Position numbers and translations under genes: made by a program
The notes under the pieces: generated by a model
Database searches by the model: none
Told to the model about the DNA's origin: nothing
Seen by the model: the letters and a program-made list of their open reading frames with translations, nothing else
Assembly (NCBI GenBank): GCA_016703895.1
Contig: JADJBE010000004.1
Location: 186,001 to 250,000 of the forward strand
Direction of reading: 5' to 3'
From: Pseudomonadota bacterium
GTDB lineage: Bacteria > Pseudomonadota > Gammaproteobacteria > Steroidobacterales > Steroidobacteraceae
DNA length: 64,000 nucleotides
Part shown: one piece after another, positions 43,149-53,759 of the stretch
Layout: every line of letters begins with the position of its first letter
Position numbering within the stretch: position 1 is the first letter of the stretch

Positions 43149-44254
43149 GCGCCGGGCACTAGCGGTACGGTTTCCGTCACCCAGTTGTCCGAGGTGCGCC
43201 GCGCCGGGCTTGGGATCGTGATGGCGTAGTCGCCAAGCCGCGCGTTCAGCGCCTTGACGTCAATCTTCCAGCCCTTGGCATCCCACTTCTTCAGCCACTC
43301 GCGGTAGGCCGCGATCGCCGTGTCGCCGGGGACCAGCAGTTCCTTCGTGTTGCTGTCAGGCGTGCGGACCGGGTTGAGGTTCTGCACCACCACCATGTCC
43401 TCGTTGACGACGCGCATCGTGACTTCCGCCATGCGCGCATCGTGCATGTCCTGCAGCAGCCAGTTGCGCATGCTAACAAGGTACACCTTGGTATGCGCCT
43501 CGTCGATGGGCGCCTCGAACATGTACTGGTGGAAGGAGTTGGTCGCCGTCAGATCGATGTAGGTGACGAGCTGGTTCGGGCCCTGATGCCAGGAGCCCGC
43601 CGCGCCGACCCGCGGCCCGGTCTTGACACTAGACAGTGCCGTGTTCTCATCCTTGCTGCCGCCGAATGTCATGTAGTGCTTGCTACCCCACGGGATCTGC
43701 TCGATCGGCAGCGGCACCCGCTGCTGCTCCGGCGACAGCGACGGCTGGCCCTGGGCCTGGTGCACGAACTCATTGTGGATCGGGTCGAGGCCGTTCTCGA
43801 TCGAGCGTTCGTAATAGGCGTTCAGGTCGAGCACGAAAGTCTGCGCCTTCCACTCTGGCGTACCGAATTCTTCGATGTCGTACAGCGGCGGGCGCTCCTC
43901 CTCAGGCAAGTCGCCAAGGAACGCGAACACGATGCCGTACTTCTCCTGCACCGGGTAGCTGTCGACCTTGGCGCGCGCCGGCAGCTTTGGTTCGGCAGCC
44001 AGCGACGGGATCTTCACGCAGCGGCCATCGCCGCCGAACTGCCAACCATGGTAGGGGCAGGCGACCGCGTTGCCGTGGATCTTGCCGAGACCGAGCGACC
44101 CGCCGCGGTGCACGCAGGTGTCGGTGAGCACGTGCGCCTGGCCCGCAGCGTCGCGGAACGCGACGAACGGCAGGCAGAGCAGCTTCACCCGCAGCGGTTT
44201 CTCCGCGGTGACTTCAGAGCTGAGTGCAACTGGATACCAGAAATTGATGTACAC
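43145..44254 (-). CDS. Rieske non-heme iron aromatic-ring oxygenase, alpha subunit
   Basis: About 369 residues from a GTG at 44254, chosen because an AAGGAG site lies 7 bases upstream; the longer frame to 44308 has none. The Rieske cluster motif is DTCVHRGGSLGLGKIHGN, then CPYHGWQF (C-x-H and C-x-x-H). The catalytic iron motif is ENGLDPIHNEFVHQ (D-x-x-H-x4-H), with a further acid in NEDMVVVQN. Such oxygenases hydroxylate or demethylate aromatic or steroid-like substrates in the cytoplasm with an external reductase. No reductase gene is near. It is coupled to the double retropepsin gene, an unusual partner. Confidence 0.9.
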   Translation of the reverse strand: MYINFWYPVALSSEVTAEKPLRVKLLCLPFVAFRDAAGQAHVLTDTCVHRGGSLGLGKIHGNAVACPYHGWQFGGDGRCVKIPSLAAEPKLPARAKVDSYPVQEKYGIVFAFLGDLPEEERPPLYDIEEFGTPEWKAQTFVLDLNAYYERSIENGLDPIHNEFVHQAQGQPSLSPEQQRVPLPIEQIPWGSKHYMTFGGSKDENTALSSVKTGPRVGAAGSWHQGPNQLVTYIDLTATNSFHQYMFEAPIDEAHTKVYLVSMRNWLLQDMHDARMAEVTMRVVNEDMVVVQNLNPVRTPDSNTKELLVPGDTAIAAYREWLKKWDAKGWKIDVKALNARLGDYAITIPSPARRTSDNWVTETVPLVPGA

Positions 44255-44440
44255 GCGCTGACTCCTTCGAACAATGGTGCCCAGATTATTGCGCAGAAAT
44301 CGTGCCACGGCGTGGTCGCTGCTCGACTCGGGTCAGCAGTGCAAACAAGAATCGGAACTAGTAGCGGGTGCATGCCACGCTTGGCTGAAATGCCAGCGAG
44401 GCTACCAATGCTTGCGGACGATATGGGAGCATTGCGCAGT

Positions 44441-45468
44441 ATGAATCCTCCAAATCCGTTTGTGTCCAAGTCCTCCCCCGTCCTGACGGTTCTCGTCGCA
44501 GTCTGGGCGCTGGCAGTAACACCGCCAGCGGGTGCGCAGCGAGGCCCGGCCGCGCTGCTGGACCGAGTGGATGCGGCGCCTGCGGCCACCCGGCCGCGAC
44601 TGTTTTCGGACGCCGAGTTGCGGCAGGAGTTTGCGCAGCCACCGTCGCGCTTTTTGGCGATCGATGGAGTTCCTATTCACGTGCGCGATGAAGGCGCCGG
44701 TCCGCCACTCCTGCTGATCAACGGTCGGCTCGGCAGCCTGCACATGTGGGACCCGTGGATGCCAGCGCTGGCTCGGAGGTTTCGCGTCATCAGGATGGAT
44801 TATCCGCCCACTGGACTTTCCGGCTTTGATCCTTCCGGCAAGACCGGATCTGCGCGCGCGGTCGAACTCGTGGATAAGCTCGCCGACGAGCTGGGGCTGG
44901 AACACTTCCATATCGGCGGCACTTCGAACGGTGCCGTAATCGCCGTCTCTTATGCCATCGAGCATCCCGAGCGGATCGACCGGGTCGTGGTGTCCACGCT
45001 CGAGGGCGGTCGGCCACCACCACGCGCCGTCAGCAGCGAGTTGGTAGCCGCCATGGAGGAACAGAAGCCGCTGGCACCCGTGCAGTCGCGCCGCTTTTTT
45101 GCGGCCGTACTTCACGAGATCTTGGCCAACGATGCGATCATCGATGACGCCCTGATCGACCGCTACTGGAAGCTCAACAATCGCGAGGGTGCTGCTGCCG
45201 CTGCAGAGGCCTTCACCCGTGCCCAGTATGCGTTCTGGGACACGCTCGACGTCAGGAGTTATACGGCCGCCAGCGCCGGCCCATCCTGCTGCAATGGGGA
45301 GCGGATGTCGTGATTTTGCCTCCCGAGGTCGGCGAGAGCGTTGCTGCAATGTTTACGGGAACATCAGTGCGGTTGGTGCAGTATCCCGGGGCCGGTCACA
45401 TGCCGATGCTAGAGCAGCCGGAGGCTACCGTGCGGGACGCGATTGCGTTTCTCGAGGCGCGTGAGTAG
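44441..45468 (+). pseudogene. secreted alpha/beta hydrolase, frameshift near the 3' end
   Basis: From ATG 44441 with a signal segment (VLTVLVAVWALAVTPPAGA). Alpha/beta-hydrolase marks are LLLINGRLGSLHMWDPWMPA, the nucleophile GGTSNGAVIA (G-x-S-x-G) and SYAIEHPERIDRVVV. Near 45275 the frame breaks after VRSYTAAS. The natural C-terminus with the Asp and His regions (PILLQWGADVVILPPEVGES, YPGAGHMPMLEQP) lies in another frame to TAG 45468. The long upstream extension of the frame, back to 43442, is a shadow of the Rieske gene. Confidence 0.78.
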
Positions 45469-45628
45469 TAACAATGAGCTGCCGTTCACTTAGTGCGCGA
45501 AGGCATCGCTGAGCGTGCGGACGATCGACGAAGCCTACGACAATGCGATGGCTGCCAGCGTTTTCTCCAAGCTCTAGAGGGAACTGCTCAAACATCGGCG
45601 GTTCAGGTCAACAGCCGAGGAATGCCGG

Positions 45629-46452
45629 TCATTGTTGCAGCTGTCGCGCAACATCCTCGTAGCCACGACGAAAGGCGACAACCGGCGCTGCAGGCGGCTT
45701 GCCCATAATCGTGTTGATCCGATAGCCCATCGGCCGCTCCGCAGCGTCGGTCCACAGATCGAATTCCATCACGAACAGCCCACCATCCGGCGTCGGCACG
45801 CGTTCGATCATCTCGTGCTCGCGAATGGTCAGCGAAGAACCGTCGAGTCGCTCCACCGACAATTCACGGCGCAGGCGCAGCTCGGCACGCTGCTTGTCAG
45901 GACTGGTGAACGGTCGCGGCAGATCCTGCGCCGCCCACTGAAACGTCTGCACTCCGCCTTTCGCGCGGTCATAGAGCCGAGTCATTACGAACATCGGGCT
46001 GCCGCTCGGCGCCATATCCATGAAGCAACCGTCCGGACATGCGATGGTCTTGTCGATGGCTGTCGTGGCGCCGCGAACGCGGATGTCGACCGCGCCAGGC
46101 TTGGCCCGCATGTCGACCCGGACGGGCTCATCACCGTAGAGGCCCAGGCCCACGCCCGAGACACCCTTCCAGTTAGCGTCGTAGTCGTAACGAGCCTGCA
46201 CGCGCACCGAACCGTCGGCCATCGTAGTGGCGGACAGCAACGTGAAGCCCCATCGGCGCGCTGCAGGAACTTGAACGTCTCCTCGCGCGCTGTCCCGGGC
46301 CTGCCAGAGACGACGAAACTACCAGCATCGAGCAAACGCAGACCCTTGACGCCTGCCAGCGTCACGTCATCCTGTGCCAGCAACGGCGCTGCGACCATCA
46401 GCAGCAAGACGGGCAACGCAGCCTGAACAATCAATCCTCTTCTGATTCGCAT
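45629..46452 (-). pseudogene. secreted protein of unknown function, frameshifted
   Basis: ATG 46452 opens a signal peptide (MRIRRGLIVQAALPVLLLMV, cleavage near LLAQ). The domain beginning TLAGVKGLRLLDAGSFVVSG runs to FKFLQRADG at about 46245. It then needs a one-base shift to continue as TLLSATTMADGSVRVQARYD and on to ARQLQQ at 45629. The body (TIACPDGCFMDMAPSG, a Cys pair) is beta-rich and has no family that I recognise. The shift could be a read error. Confidence 0.65.
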
Positions 46453-46843
46453 GATACCCGTCCATTCAAGCAAGAATTTCAATCGCCGAAGCGGAGCTCC
46501 TTCCAAAACGATTGGCGCGAGCTTGTTGCTCAACTACCAACGCTCATCAACCTTGAGTCGCACTACTCACTATACCTTCGAACTCCGTCGGAAACTCCTC
46601 AAAGCAGTGCAACGCCGCCGCGTCAAGAAAAATTACGAAACGCCAGTCAATCTAGCAGCAGGCCATTCCGGGTCCATCGCTCCAACTGCGCCAGATCATG
46701 ACCTGACCCAGATTTTCAGTGCCACTAGACTTCGAAACGGTCCAGCTTCCTCGTGGCGGCTCGCTGCGCATCGGCGCCGGTGCGGCGCGCCAAACTGATT
46801 TCGCAATCGGTACAGCGACATTGTTCCTGTATCATTTTCCGCA
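46453..46843. other. intergenic stretch without a recognisable gene
   Basis: About 390 bases between divergent genes. Several short frames exist but none has coding features, a signal peptide or a known motif. It must hold the promoters of both neighbours. Confidence 0.45.
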
Positions 46844-49184
46844 ATGAAACTGCTCTCTCGCCTGTTCCGCACCCAGCCTACGCCGCCGGTCGCTGCTGTC
46901 GCTGTCGAACCTCCTCCCATGGCGGCAAAGCTCGCACCGCCAGTGGTCGACCCTGAGGAACAGCAACAGCTGTTGCGCGCGATCGAATCTGGCGCAGTGG
47001 AATCGGCTGAACTCATGCGGCTCGCCGTGGAGGGTCAGACCACCCGCCTGCGGCAGGCGGCGGGCAGGCGCGATTGAGGATCCGGCGTTATGGCAGGAAC
47101 TGCTGCCGCGCCTGCGCGGCCGCGACAAGGCTGCGTACAAGCTGATCAAGCAGCGCCACGACGCGCTGCTCGCCGAGCAGCGCAACCTGGCGCAGGCCAA
47201 TAGCGATGCCGAGGCGCTATGCGCCTCAATCGAAAAGCACGCCGCAAGACCGCATGACGCACTGTACGCGCCGACGCTGTCGTCCTACACCGTGCGCTGG
47301 CAGGCCCTGCCCGCCAAGTTTGATGCCGCGATTCGCCAGCGCGGCCAGCAGGCCATCGTTCGCGGCCAGGAAGTCATCGCGGCACATGAGCGCGAGCTTG
47401 CGCGCGTCGCCGCGGAACGTGCCGCCGAACAAGCCCGGGCACGCGCACTCGAGGCCGAACTACTGGCGCAGCAACAGGCGGCCGACGCACAAGCCGCTGC
47501 CGATGCGCGCGAACAGGCTGCGGCGGATCTAGCCCGCGAGGCGGAGGCCCAGGCCGAAACGCAGGCGTTTACCGAAAAGCAGGCCGCCGACGCGCAGATC
47601 CAGGCCGGAGATGGCAGTTTGATCCAGACTCAGCGGCGCAGCCCTGGGCCGTGGCGATACGCGCAAGGCTGCAAGGTTCCGCCAATCCATCGAAGCTGCA
47701 TTGGCAAACGCGCCGGCGTTGCCGCCACACCTCGCGCGCAGCCTCGAACAGCTCGACACGCGCCTGAACGAACTGCGGCAGTGGAAGGACTATGTCGCCG
47801 CGCCCAAGCGCATCGAGTTGATCGAGGAGATGGAAGCGCTGGTGGGAGTGGACGAGGCGCCGGAGACGCTGGTAGAACACATCCGCGCGCTCCGCCAGGA
47901 ATGGCGCACGATCAACAAGGGCCTCGCGGTCGGAGCCGATGCCGACGCAGAACGATTCGAGCGAGCGTTCACGGCTGCGTTCCAACCCTGCCAGGTCTAC
48001 TTCGCCGAGCAAGCTGCGATCCGCCGCACCAACCTCGATGCCCGCAAGCAGGTACTCGAACGCGTGCTTGCGTTTGAGGTCGGCCTTGATGCGGAGCAGC
48101 CCGATCATCCGCTGATCATGCGCGTGCTGCGCGAAGCACCGCGAGAATGGCGCAGCCACGCGCCCGTCGATCGCGACGCCAGCCGTCCACTCGATGCGGA
48201 ATTCTTCAGCGCGTTGGAGCGGCTGCGTGCCAAGGTCACCGCCTGGTACGCAGTCAATACGACTGCCAAGCAGGCGCTGATCACGCGTGCGCAGCAGCTA
48301 ACGACAACCGCGGACCTCTCCCAGGCAATCGATGCAGTGAAACGTCTACAGGCGCAATGGAAGACGACTGGCCCCGTTCCTCATGGGCAGTCCCAGACCA
48401 TGTGGGAGGAGTTTCGCGCGCTGTGCGACGCCGTATATGAACGTCGCCAGCAGGAGTTTGCGCAAGCATCCGCGACGCGTGAGCAGGCGAAGACTGCGGC
48501 TGATGCCTTGTGTGAACAGATTGAACAAGAGTGCCAAGAAGGACCGGCCGATCGACCTACCGGCGAAGCCAGACTGCGCGAGTGGCAGGATGCGTTCAAT
48601 GCGCTGGGCGAGCTGCCGCGCAACGACGTACGCAATCTGCACGAACGCTACCAGCGTGCGATGTCCCAGTATGAGTCGCAAATCGCCGGACTCGCGCAGC
48701 GCGATGCCGAAGTCGCTGAGACCAACGCCCTCGCCGCCGCGCGGCACGTGCGCGCCTACCAGCGCGCGGTCATCCAGGGCGAAGCCGACCGGAAGATTTG
48801 AAGAACGCGGCCGAGACCTTCATCGCCAGCGTCCCGCGCTGGCCTAACAAAGGCCTTCTGCAGGCGCTGCGGCAGTCACTCGCTCGTGCGGATTCAGGGG
48901 AGTTTACCAAGACCGACGATGCCGCCCGCGAACAGGCCCTGCGCACGCTCTGCATCCACGCCGAGATCCTGAGCGGCGGCGCAACACCGCCGGAAGATGC
49001 CAGCCTGCGCCGCGATCAGGAAATGCAGTTGCTGCGCCAGGGCCTCGGTCAGGCGCGGCAAGCCGATGATCGGGTGTGGGAAGCCATGCGGATCGAATGG
49101 CTGGGCCTAAGTGCCGCGGAGACGGCGGTACATGACGAACTGGAGCTGCGGTTCATGCGGTGCTTGAAGGGCCGCGGGCGGTAG
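46844..49184 (+). pseudogene. DUF349-domain coiled-coil protein with several frameshifts
   Basis: Four consecutive frames form one protein of about 780 residues: 46844-47070 (MKLLSRLFRTQPTPPVAAVA), 47070-47610 (DPALWQELLPRLRGRDKAAY, AERAAEQARARALEAELLAQ), 47701-48801 (WKDYVAAPKRIELIEEMEAL and DUF349 repeats such as LRQEWRTINKGLA and LQAQWKTTGPVPHGQSQTMW) and 48798-49184 (FIASVPRWPNKGLLQALRQS). DUF349 proteins are long helical proteins of unclear role in many gammaproteobacteria. Breaks lie near 47065, 47610-47700 and 48798. Three breaks in one gene suggest read errors or a dead gene. Confidence 0.72.
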
Positions 49185-49197
49185 AACTACGCCGATC

Positions 49198-50247
49198 ATG
49201 GAACAGATGGCAAGCGCCTTGCTCAATGGCCCCTCGCCGGCTCAAAACGGTTGTTACGATACTGATCTAACGCTGGCGTATCTTGCCAAGCCAATATGGT
49301 GCCGACCGCAAATGACAATCGGAACACTTGTTAGTGACGTCCCCGCCGCGGCAACGCTAGTCTCGACAGTGCAGGCCGACGCGCCGCTGCGCGGCACCTC
49401 AGCCGACGACTGGCGCGGTTTTGGCGTATTGGCGGGCGGCAAAGGCTATGCGCCTACGCCGATGGGCCAGGTTCACTACCGCGATCTTGGACCGCGCGAG
49501 GATCACCAACCGATTGTCCTGCTGCATCAGTCGCCAATGTCGATGCTGCAGTTCGCCGATGTACAGAACGCCTTGGCGGAAATGGGCATACGCTCGATCG
49601 CAATCGATACGCCGGGATATGGTTTGTCGGATCCACCGCAGCGACAACCCTCAATCAAGGACTACGGCGAGACGCTTGTCTACGTACTGGACGATCTCAA
49701 GGTGGCCAAAGTACTGATCGCCGGCCATCACACCGGCGCGGCAATTGGTGCATCTTTCGCCGCCGATCATCCCGAGCGCGTCACCGCCATCCTGCTGCAC
49801 GGCGTGCCGCAACTAACGACCGCGGAGGCCAGCGACCACCCGTCGCTGCATCCCGAACCGCGCATTCCGGTCGCCGACGGATCGCACCTGAGCGGATCGT
49901 TCCAACCGCGTACGCCGCCGGATCAACCGGCAATTCTAGAGGCGCGGACATGGATGACCATCATCGGCTATGTCAGCGGCCCCAACCTCGCACACTGGGC
50001 CGTGTTTCATTACGACATGCAGCCTGACCTGATGGCACTCAAGGGCCCGGGGCTGATTCTCTCCGATACCGCTGACTCGCTTCACCCGATTGACAAGCGC
50101 GTGGCGAAGATGCGGCCCGACTTTGAGTACCTGGAATTCTCGCAAGGCAGCATCTTCGCGTTCATGGCCGAACCCAAGCGTTGGGCGAGAATCGCCGCTG
50201 ACTTCAAGCGCAGGATCGACGCCACTCGGCCATCCGTCCTGGTTTAG
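49198..50247 (+). CDS. alpha/beta hydrolase with His at the nucleophile position
   Basis: The core has VHYRDLGPRE, IVLLHQSPMSMLQF, AIDTPGYGLSDPP and a nucleophile elbow AGHHTGAAIGASFA. In the usual G-x-nucleophile-x-G pattern the third residue is His, not Ser, Asp or Cys. The late His/Asp positions are also unclear (LSDTADSLHP). The first 38 residues look poor, so ATG 49312 (MTIGTLVSDV) is a plausible start. It follows the DUF349 gene by 13 bases. Related proteins with GHHTG are, as I recall, not rare, so this may be a distinct subfamily rather than a mutation. Confidence 0.8.
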   Translation: MEQMASALLNGPSPAQNGCYDTDLTLAYLAKPIWCRPQMTIGTLVSDVPAAATLVSTVQADAPLRGTSADDWRGFGVLAGGKGYAPTPMGQVHYRDLGPREDHQPIVLLHQSPMSMLQFADVQNALAEMGIRSIAIDTPGYGLSDPPQRQPSIKDYGETLVYVLDDLKVAKVLIAGHHTGAAIGASFAADHPERVTAILLHGVPQLTTAEASDHPSLHPEPRIPVADGSHLSGSFQPRTPPDQPAILEARTWMTIIGYVSGPNLAHWAVFHYDMQPDLMALKGPGLILSDTADSLHPIDKRVAKMRPDFEYLEFSQGSIFAFMAEPKRWARIAADFKRRIDATRPSVLV

Positions 50248-50360
50248 TCAAGAGTCTTCACAGACTGCCCCGCGCCTGGTGGTCGGCGCCAGTTGATCCC
50301 TTTAGTCGGCGGCTGGGCGGTCCTGCAAGAAACGCATGGACTTGTCGTATTGCTCAACGG

Positions 50361-50965
50361 CTACGGTGTGTAGAAGATGAAGTCACCTATCTCTTTGGTC
50401 TCCCTGAACTTCTTCGACCAACCAGGACTAACATTCCGATGATGGAAATACAAAGCGCCGTCCGTTCGATCCTCAGCTGCAGGTTAAGCGCTTTACGGGC
50501 GATCTCTTTAGCCGTCGCATAGGATTCATCGTCTTGCGCTCGATCCGAACGCCCATCGCACCACCATGAAAACTGGCAGGCTCCCTGCTCATTTCCTTGC
50601 CTGACGACGGCGCAAACATTATCTGGAAATTCCTTGTTGCCCAACCGGTTCATAACGACACTGGCCACCGCTTCCATGCTCGCCGCCTTCTCGCCGCGAG
50701 CCTCCCAGTAAATCGTGCGGGCCAGACAAGTAATCGCGTCGTCTAACTGTTCCGTGCCGGCCGGATCGACAACCTGCACTTCGCGCTCGCCAATGAGCTC
50801 AGAACGGCTCGGGTCCGACTGTTCCCTGCCCGCCGCAGCGTTTTTCTCCAGCGCCGCCGCTTTCTGCTCTACAACTGCGGGGATAGGGGCGGCTGATTGC
50901 TCATTGGGCTGACAAGCCGCGAGAACAAACAGTGCAACGCAAGCTAAAGGTCCTATTCGTCGCAT
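50361..50965 (-). pseudogene. SleB-type cell-wall hydrolase lipoprotein, frameshift near the C-terminus
   Basis: A lipoprotein signal (LFVLAACQP) is followed by a linker and a Hydrolase_2/SleB domain: LARTIYWEARGEKAASMEAV, ASVVMNRLGNKEFPDNVC and GACQFSWWCDGRSDRAQDDE. The catalytic Glu is in EARGE. Such enzymes cut peptidoglycan. After ALNLQLR (about 50480) the frame runs into RIERTALCISIIGML, but the natural end DRTDGALYFHHRNVSPGW and on to FIFYTP is in another frame with TAG at 50361. One base explains it. Confidence 0.75.
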
Positions 50966-51870
50966 CGATAGCTGCCTTTCTCAAGAAGCTCCTGGGCAAG
51001 GTATGCGCCATCGTACAACGCAAGAGCGCTGCGGCCCGATGAGATATTTCGAATCGGGTTCGATAAACGCGACGGTAGACATGACCGGCTCCGGTAAGTC
51101 CCTGACAAACCACGCTTTTGTGTTCAGCAGCCGCATTCCTATCGTCAGAATTACCGTCACTCGGTATCGCTTGATCGCGTTAGTCAACGATTGATTTCGA
51201 TATCTCGCTGCGCGACGAGATGGGCTCAGAGGGTGCGCGCATCGGCCCACGATTGCGTAAGCCGTGGTTTACACGACTCAAGTGCACGAAACTCTCAAAT
51301 CCGCCGCGTTCGATGTAATGCGTGCAGGTCTGCGGGATGGTCAAGCTAGGGCGTGCATCGCGGCACGCATTGACCGCCTTTCGCTCAGCAACCCCGGAGG
51401 GGTGGAGCCAGTGGGCTCGGGCGACAACTAGATGCGCATCGATTACTGACAGTCCCAGGGCGTTTATTTCATTCAACGCGGTTCGACGGTCATTGTGATT
51501 CTGTGTGGCGGTGTCAAGCGGACGCAAGCCGACGACATCAAACGGGCTATGGGGATCGCTGACGAGCTGTAAGGGGTTAGCAAGGGCTACGCGGATTGGA
51601 TCGCGCAACGTGATGCAAGCTTGGCCGCCGCATCGCCGTCGCGCGCCGAAGGCTGAAGATACCGCAGCACAATATCGTTAGGCCTGGGTCGCCATTGCAA
51701 CATCAACGGGGAGCACCCGGTCATTTACAGCGAGCAACTCAATGCATCGCTGCGTACGCTTAACGCCGCATGCCCGTTGCCGAGCGACGAACAATGGCCG
51801 GACGACGTTATCCCAACCGCCCTCCCTATTTGATTTCCATCTCAATGCATCACCGCCGATTGCAAGCAAC
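50950..51870 (-). pseudogene. possible decayed ankyrin-repeat gene
   Basis: Minus-strand pieces in different frames resemble ankyrin repeats: RPLFVARQRACGVKRTQRCI with ELLAVN near 51760, VGLRPLDTATQNHNDRRTAL near 51530, and SGRSALALYDGAYLAQELLE just before the SleB-type gene. None forms a long open gene, and the spacing fits a repeat protein broken by several frameshifts. The match is weak piece by piece. I give it as a possibility, not a firm call. Confidence 0.3.
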
Positions 51871-51880
51871 CGGCGGTGAT
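51849..51880. terminator. hairpin downstream of the gene at 51896-52351
   Basis: ATCACCGCCG at 51849-51858 is perfectly complementary to CGGCGGTGAT at 51871-51880, with a 12-base loop. It lies 16 bases past the stop of the minus-strand gene. No T-tract follows, so it may be a weak terminator or an mRNA-end stabiliser. Confidence 0.5.
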
Positions 51881-51895
51881 TATGACGGAAGACGG

Positions 51896-52351
51896 CTACT
51901 TGCGGAAAGTTAGCCGCTGCAGCAGTAAGTCGTTTACCGCTGTTCGAAACTCTGCCCGATTGCCGCTCTCGGCTTCCATCGCTTCATTGCTTTTCGCTGC
52001 CCAAGCCTCATATTCCTTCGCCCGCTTTTCGCGTTCCGGGCCCGATGGGATGCTTTCAAATACGCGAATCAAGTAGATGTTAGCTTCGCCTTCGCGAGGA
52101 TGGACATTAGAAAGGATCATGTAGTCCTTAGTCCAGCCTTTCGATTTGGTGAATTCCTCGTTCTTTTTCCATTCGCTGGCCAGCCACTTCGCATACTGCC
52201 AGTTGCCGCCATCCTTGATGTGGATCCCAGTGACCTGCCAGTAGTCACCACCGACAAGCGGCCAATCGTCCGCGAATGTACTCCCGGCCGTCATTGCTGA
52301 CAGTAGACCAAACGCCACGGCGGAAACTACTCTGCTAACTACTTTTTTCAT
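51896..52351 (-). CDS. small periplasmic protein of unknown function
   Basis: A 151-residue protein with a classic signal peptide (MKKVVSRVVSAVAFGLLSAM, cleavage near FADD). A GGGATAA-type ribosome-binding site lies upstream of the ATG. The mature part, about 125 residues, is Trp- and Lys-rich (WPLVGGDYWQVTGIHIKDGG, WLASEWKKNEEFTKSKGWTK). It looks like the ligand-binding ferredoxin-like or dimeric alpha-beta barrel proteins seen in exported form, but I cannot name a family. It is intact and stands alone. Confidence 0.72.
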   Translation of the reverse strand: MKKVVSRVVSAVAFGLLSAMTAGSTFADDWPLVGGDYWQVTGIHIKDGGNWQYAKWLASEWKKNEEFTKSKGWTKDYMILSNVHPREGEANIYLIRVFESIPSGPEREKRAKEYEAWAAKSNEAMEAESGNRAEFRTAVNDLLLQRLTFRK

Positions 52352-52551
52352 CTTGTTATCCCTTCACTATTTGTTATCGCCGGCATCACTTGCCGACTAT
52401 CGCTTTGAGAGTAACCTGGTTCCGAACGGATAGTATTTTACAGACGACCTGTTCTGCCGAAGCGCGCCAGACCGGCATCCTGAGTCTCACGCGCCCCCGG
52501 CTTGCTTCGGCCATGCCGGCAGCCCTAATCTGCTCAGCAATTCCCCTACGA

Positions 52552-52890
52552 TTTGATTCTTTGGGAAGATCGCTGTCGATACCGGCGATGGGTGCTAGCC
52601 CGCCGAACACAGACAAGTCACGGCGACCCGAAATGTAGGAGGTTTACGGGATTCGGGTTCAGTCACCATAAGTGAGTCAAGCTGACAGGAACTAGACTGC
52701 CGTTCAAGAATTGCCTGTTTCTTCAGGGAATCGGGACGCTGAATATCTTGCGACTTTGGCGCACCATGAACGGGCGCACCCTCACTCCCACTAAATTGTT
52801 TCCGAGCTGCCTAAGTGGCTGCAGCGACGGGAATTCTTGCAAGGCTTCCTCTCGTTTTACCGTCAGATTGCCCGTCAGACCATGTCGCTC
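52552..52890. repeat. dispersed repeat, copy A
   Basis: Shares with copy B (58794-59165) the blocks TTTGATTCTTTGGGA, CCGCCGAACACAG and CAGTCACCATAAGTGAGT. With B and C (63435-63585) it shares CTCACTCCCACTAAATTGTT and TTTTACCGTC. On the minus strand the shared core encodes SHLGSSETI-stop-WE-stop here. The copy is diverged and surrounded by no intact gene. The nature of the element is unknown. Confidence 0.6.
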
Positions 52891-53004
52891 GGCGGCGCTG
52901 CATGACGATAGAACACGAAAGCCAAGGCTCCGGGCATCCCCGAGTGAGTGGCCATCCGAGCCGCTACAGACAAGTGCGAGTCTTTTCAGCAGTGCTAAGC
53001 CGTC

Positions 53005-53481
53005 ATGAAGAAAGTGTCGCAATCGCCGCGCGCGATCGTCTACCGGCATCAGCCGACGGTGATGCTGTTCTTCGCGGCGATGTGCACCCTCATCCTCGGC
53101 GGCAGTTTCGTGTTTGCCATGCTGCTGGCAGCTCGCTTGGTGATGGCGCTATTCGTCGTCATCGGTTTCATCGTCGGTCTCGGGCGCGACCAGCTGACAC
53201 TCGATCTGGCACGGCGCGAGCTTCCGTATGACGAGCGCCTGGCGGGCTTCGTGGTGCAGAGAGTCAAGGGTGATTTCGATGAAGTCGAGGCCATCCTCCT
53301 CAACCACGTATCGGTAAAAAGGCCGGAAGTGGGCGTGACGACCATTCATCCCGCTTTGGCGGTCGTACTCAAAGTATACGGGCAAGCCGCAGACGGGCAT
53401 TTCGATAGGCATCTTCACGACCCGCAAAGGAGCCATGGCAGAAGCGACGATGCGCAGCGAGCGGATGAAGCGACCGATTGA
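53005..53481 (+). CDS. membrane protein of unknown function, C-terminus doubtful
   Basis: A 158-residue frame with two adjacent membrane helices (MLFFAAMCTLILGGSFVFAM, LVMALFVVIGFIVGLG) followed by a soluble domain (LTLDLARRELPYDERLAGFV, VKGDFDEVEAILLNHVSVKR). After about residue 125 (YGQAADG) the sequence becomes His/Arg-rich and implausible, so a frameshift or a junction with the transposase remnant at 53505 is likely. Unknown family. The upstream repeat A lies close to its start. Confidence 0.5.
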   Translation: MKKVSQSPRAIVYRHQPTVMLFFAAMCTLILGGSFVFAMLLAARLVMALFVVIGFIVGLGRDQLTLDLARRELPYDERLAGFVVQRVKGDFDEVEAILLNHVSVKRPEVGVTTIHPALAVVLKVYGQAADGHFDRHLHDPQRSHGRSDDAQRADEATD

Positions 53482-53504
53482 GGACCTCGCGTCAAAATTG
53501 TAAT

Positions 53505-53669
53505 CGACTTGCCCGCCGCGGCGAGAAGCTCAAGGTGATCGCCAGCGTCGAAGAGCCGGAAATCATCGCGAAGATTCTGGCGCATCTGGAGTAGACCGCG
53601 CTGGTATCGCAGCAAGCCGAGCGGCCACTCGGCGCACGGGCACCGCCAGTTCAGGCGCGGCTGATCTGA
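53505..53669 (+). mobile_element. IS91-like transposase C-terminal remnant
   Basis: The frame reads RGEKLKVIASVEEPEIIAKI, LAHLE, stop, then ALVSQQAERPLGARAPPVQA and a second stop. The pattern CGGKLKVIASVEEPxVIxKILxHL is the usual tail of IS91-type transposases; here the preceding zinc-finger Cys are lost (LARRGEK). Only this tail remains. Confidence 0.55.
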
Positions 53670-53759
53670 CACCCCATACAAGATCACTGATCACCTGCTG
53701 CACAGGAACGTGTGGCGGGCAGAGTGAGCTCGTGCTGAGCTCGTGCCGGGATTGCGGCG

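Noticed and set aside
43442..44440. N-terminal 333 codons of the frame ending at 45313
   Set aside because: They are the reverse-strand shadow of the Rieske oxygenase; the hydrolase starts at 44441 with a signal peptide.
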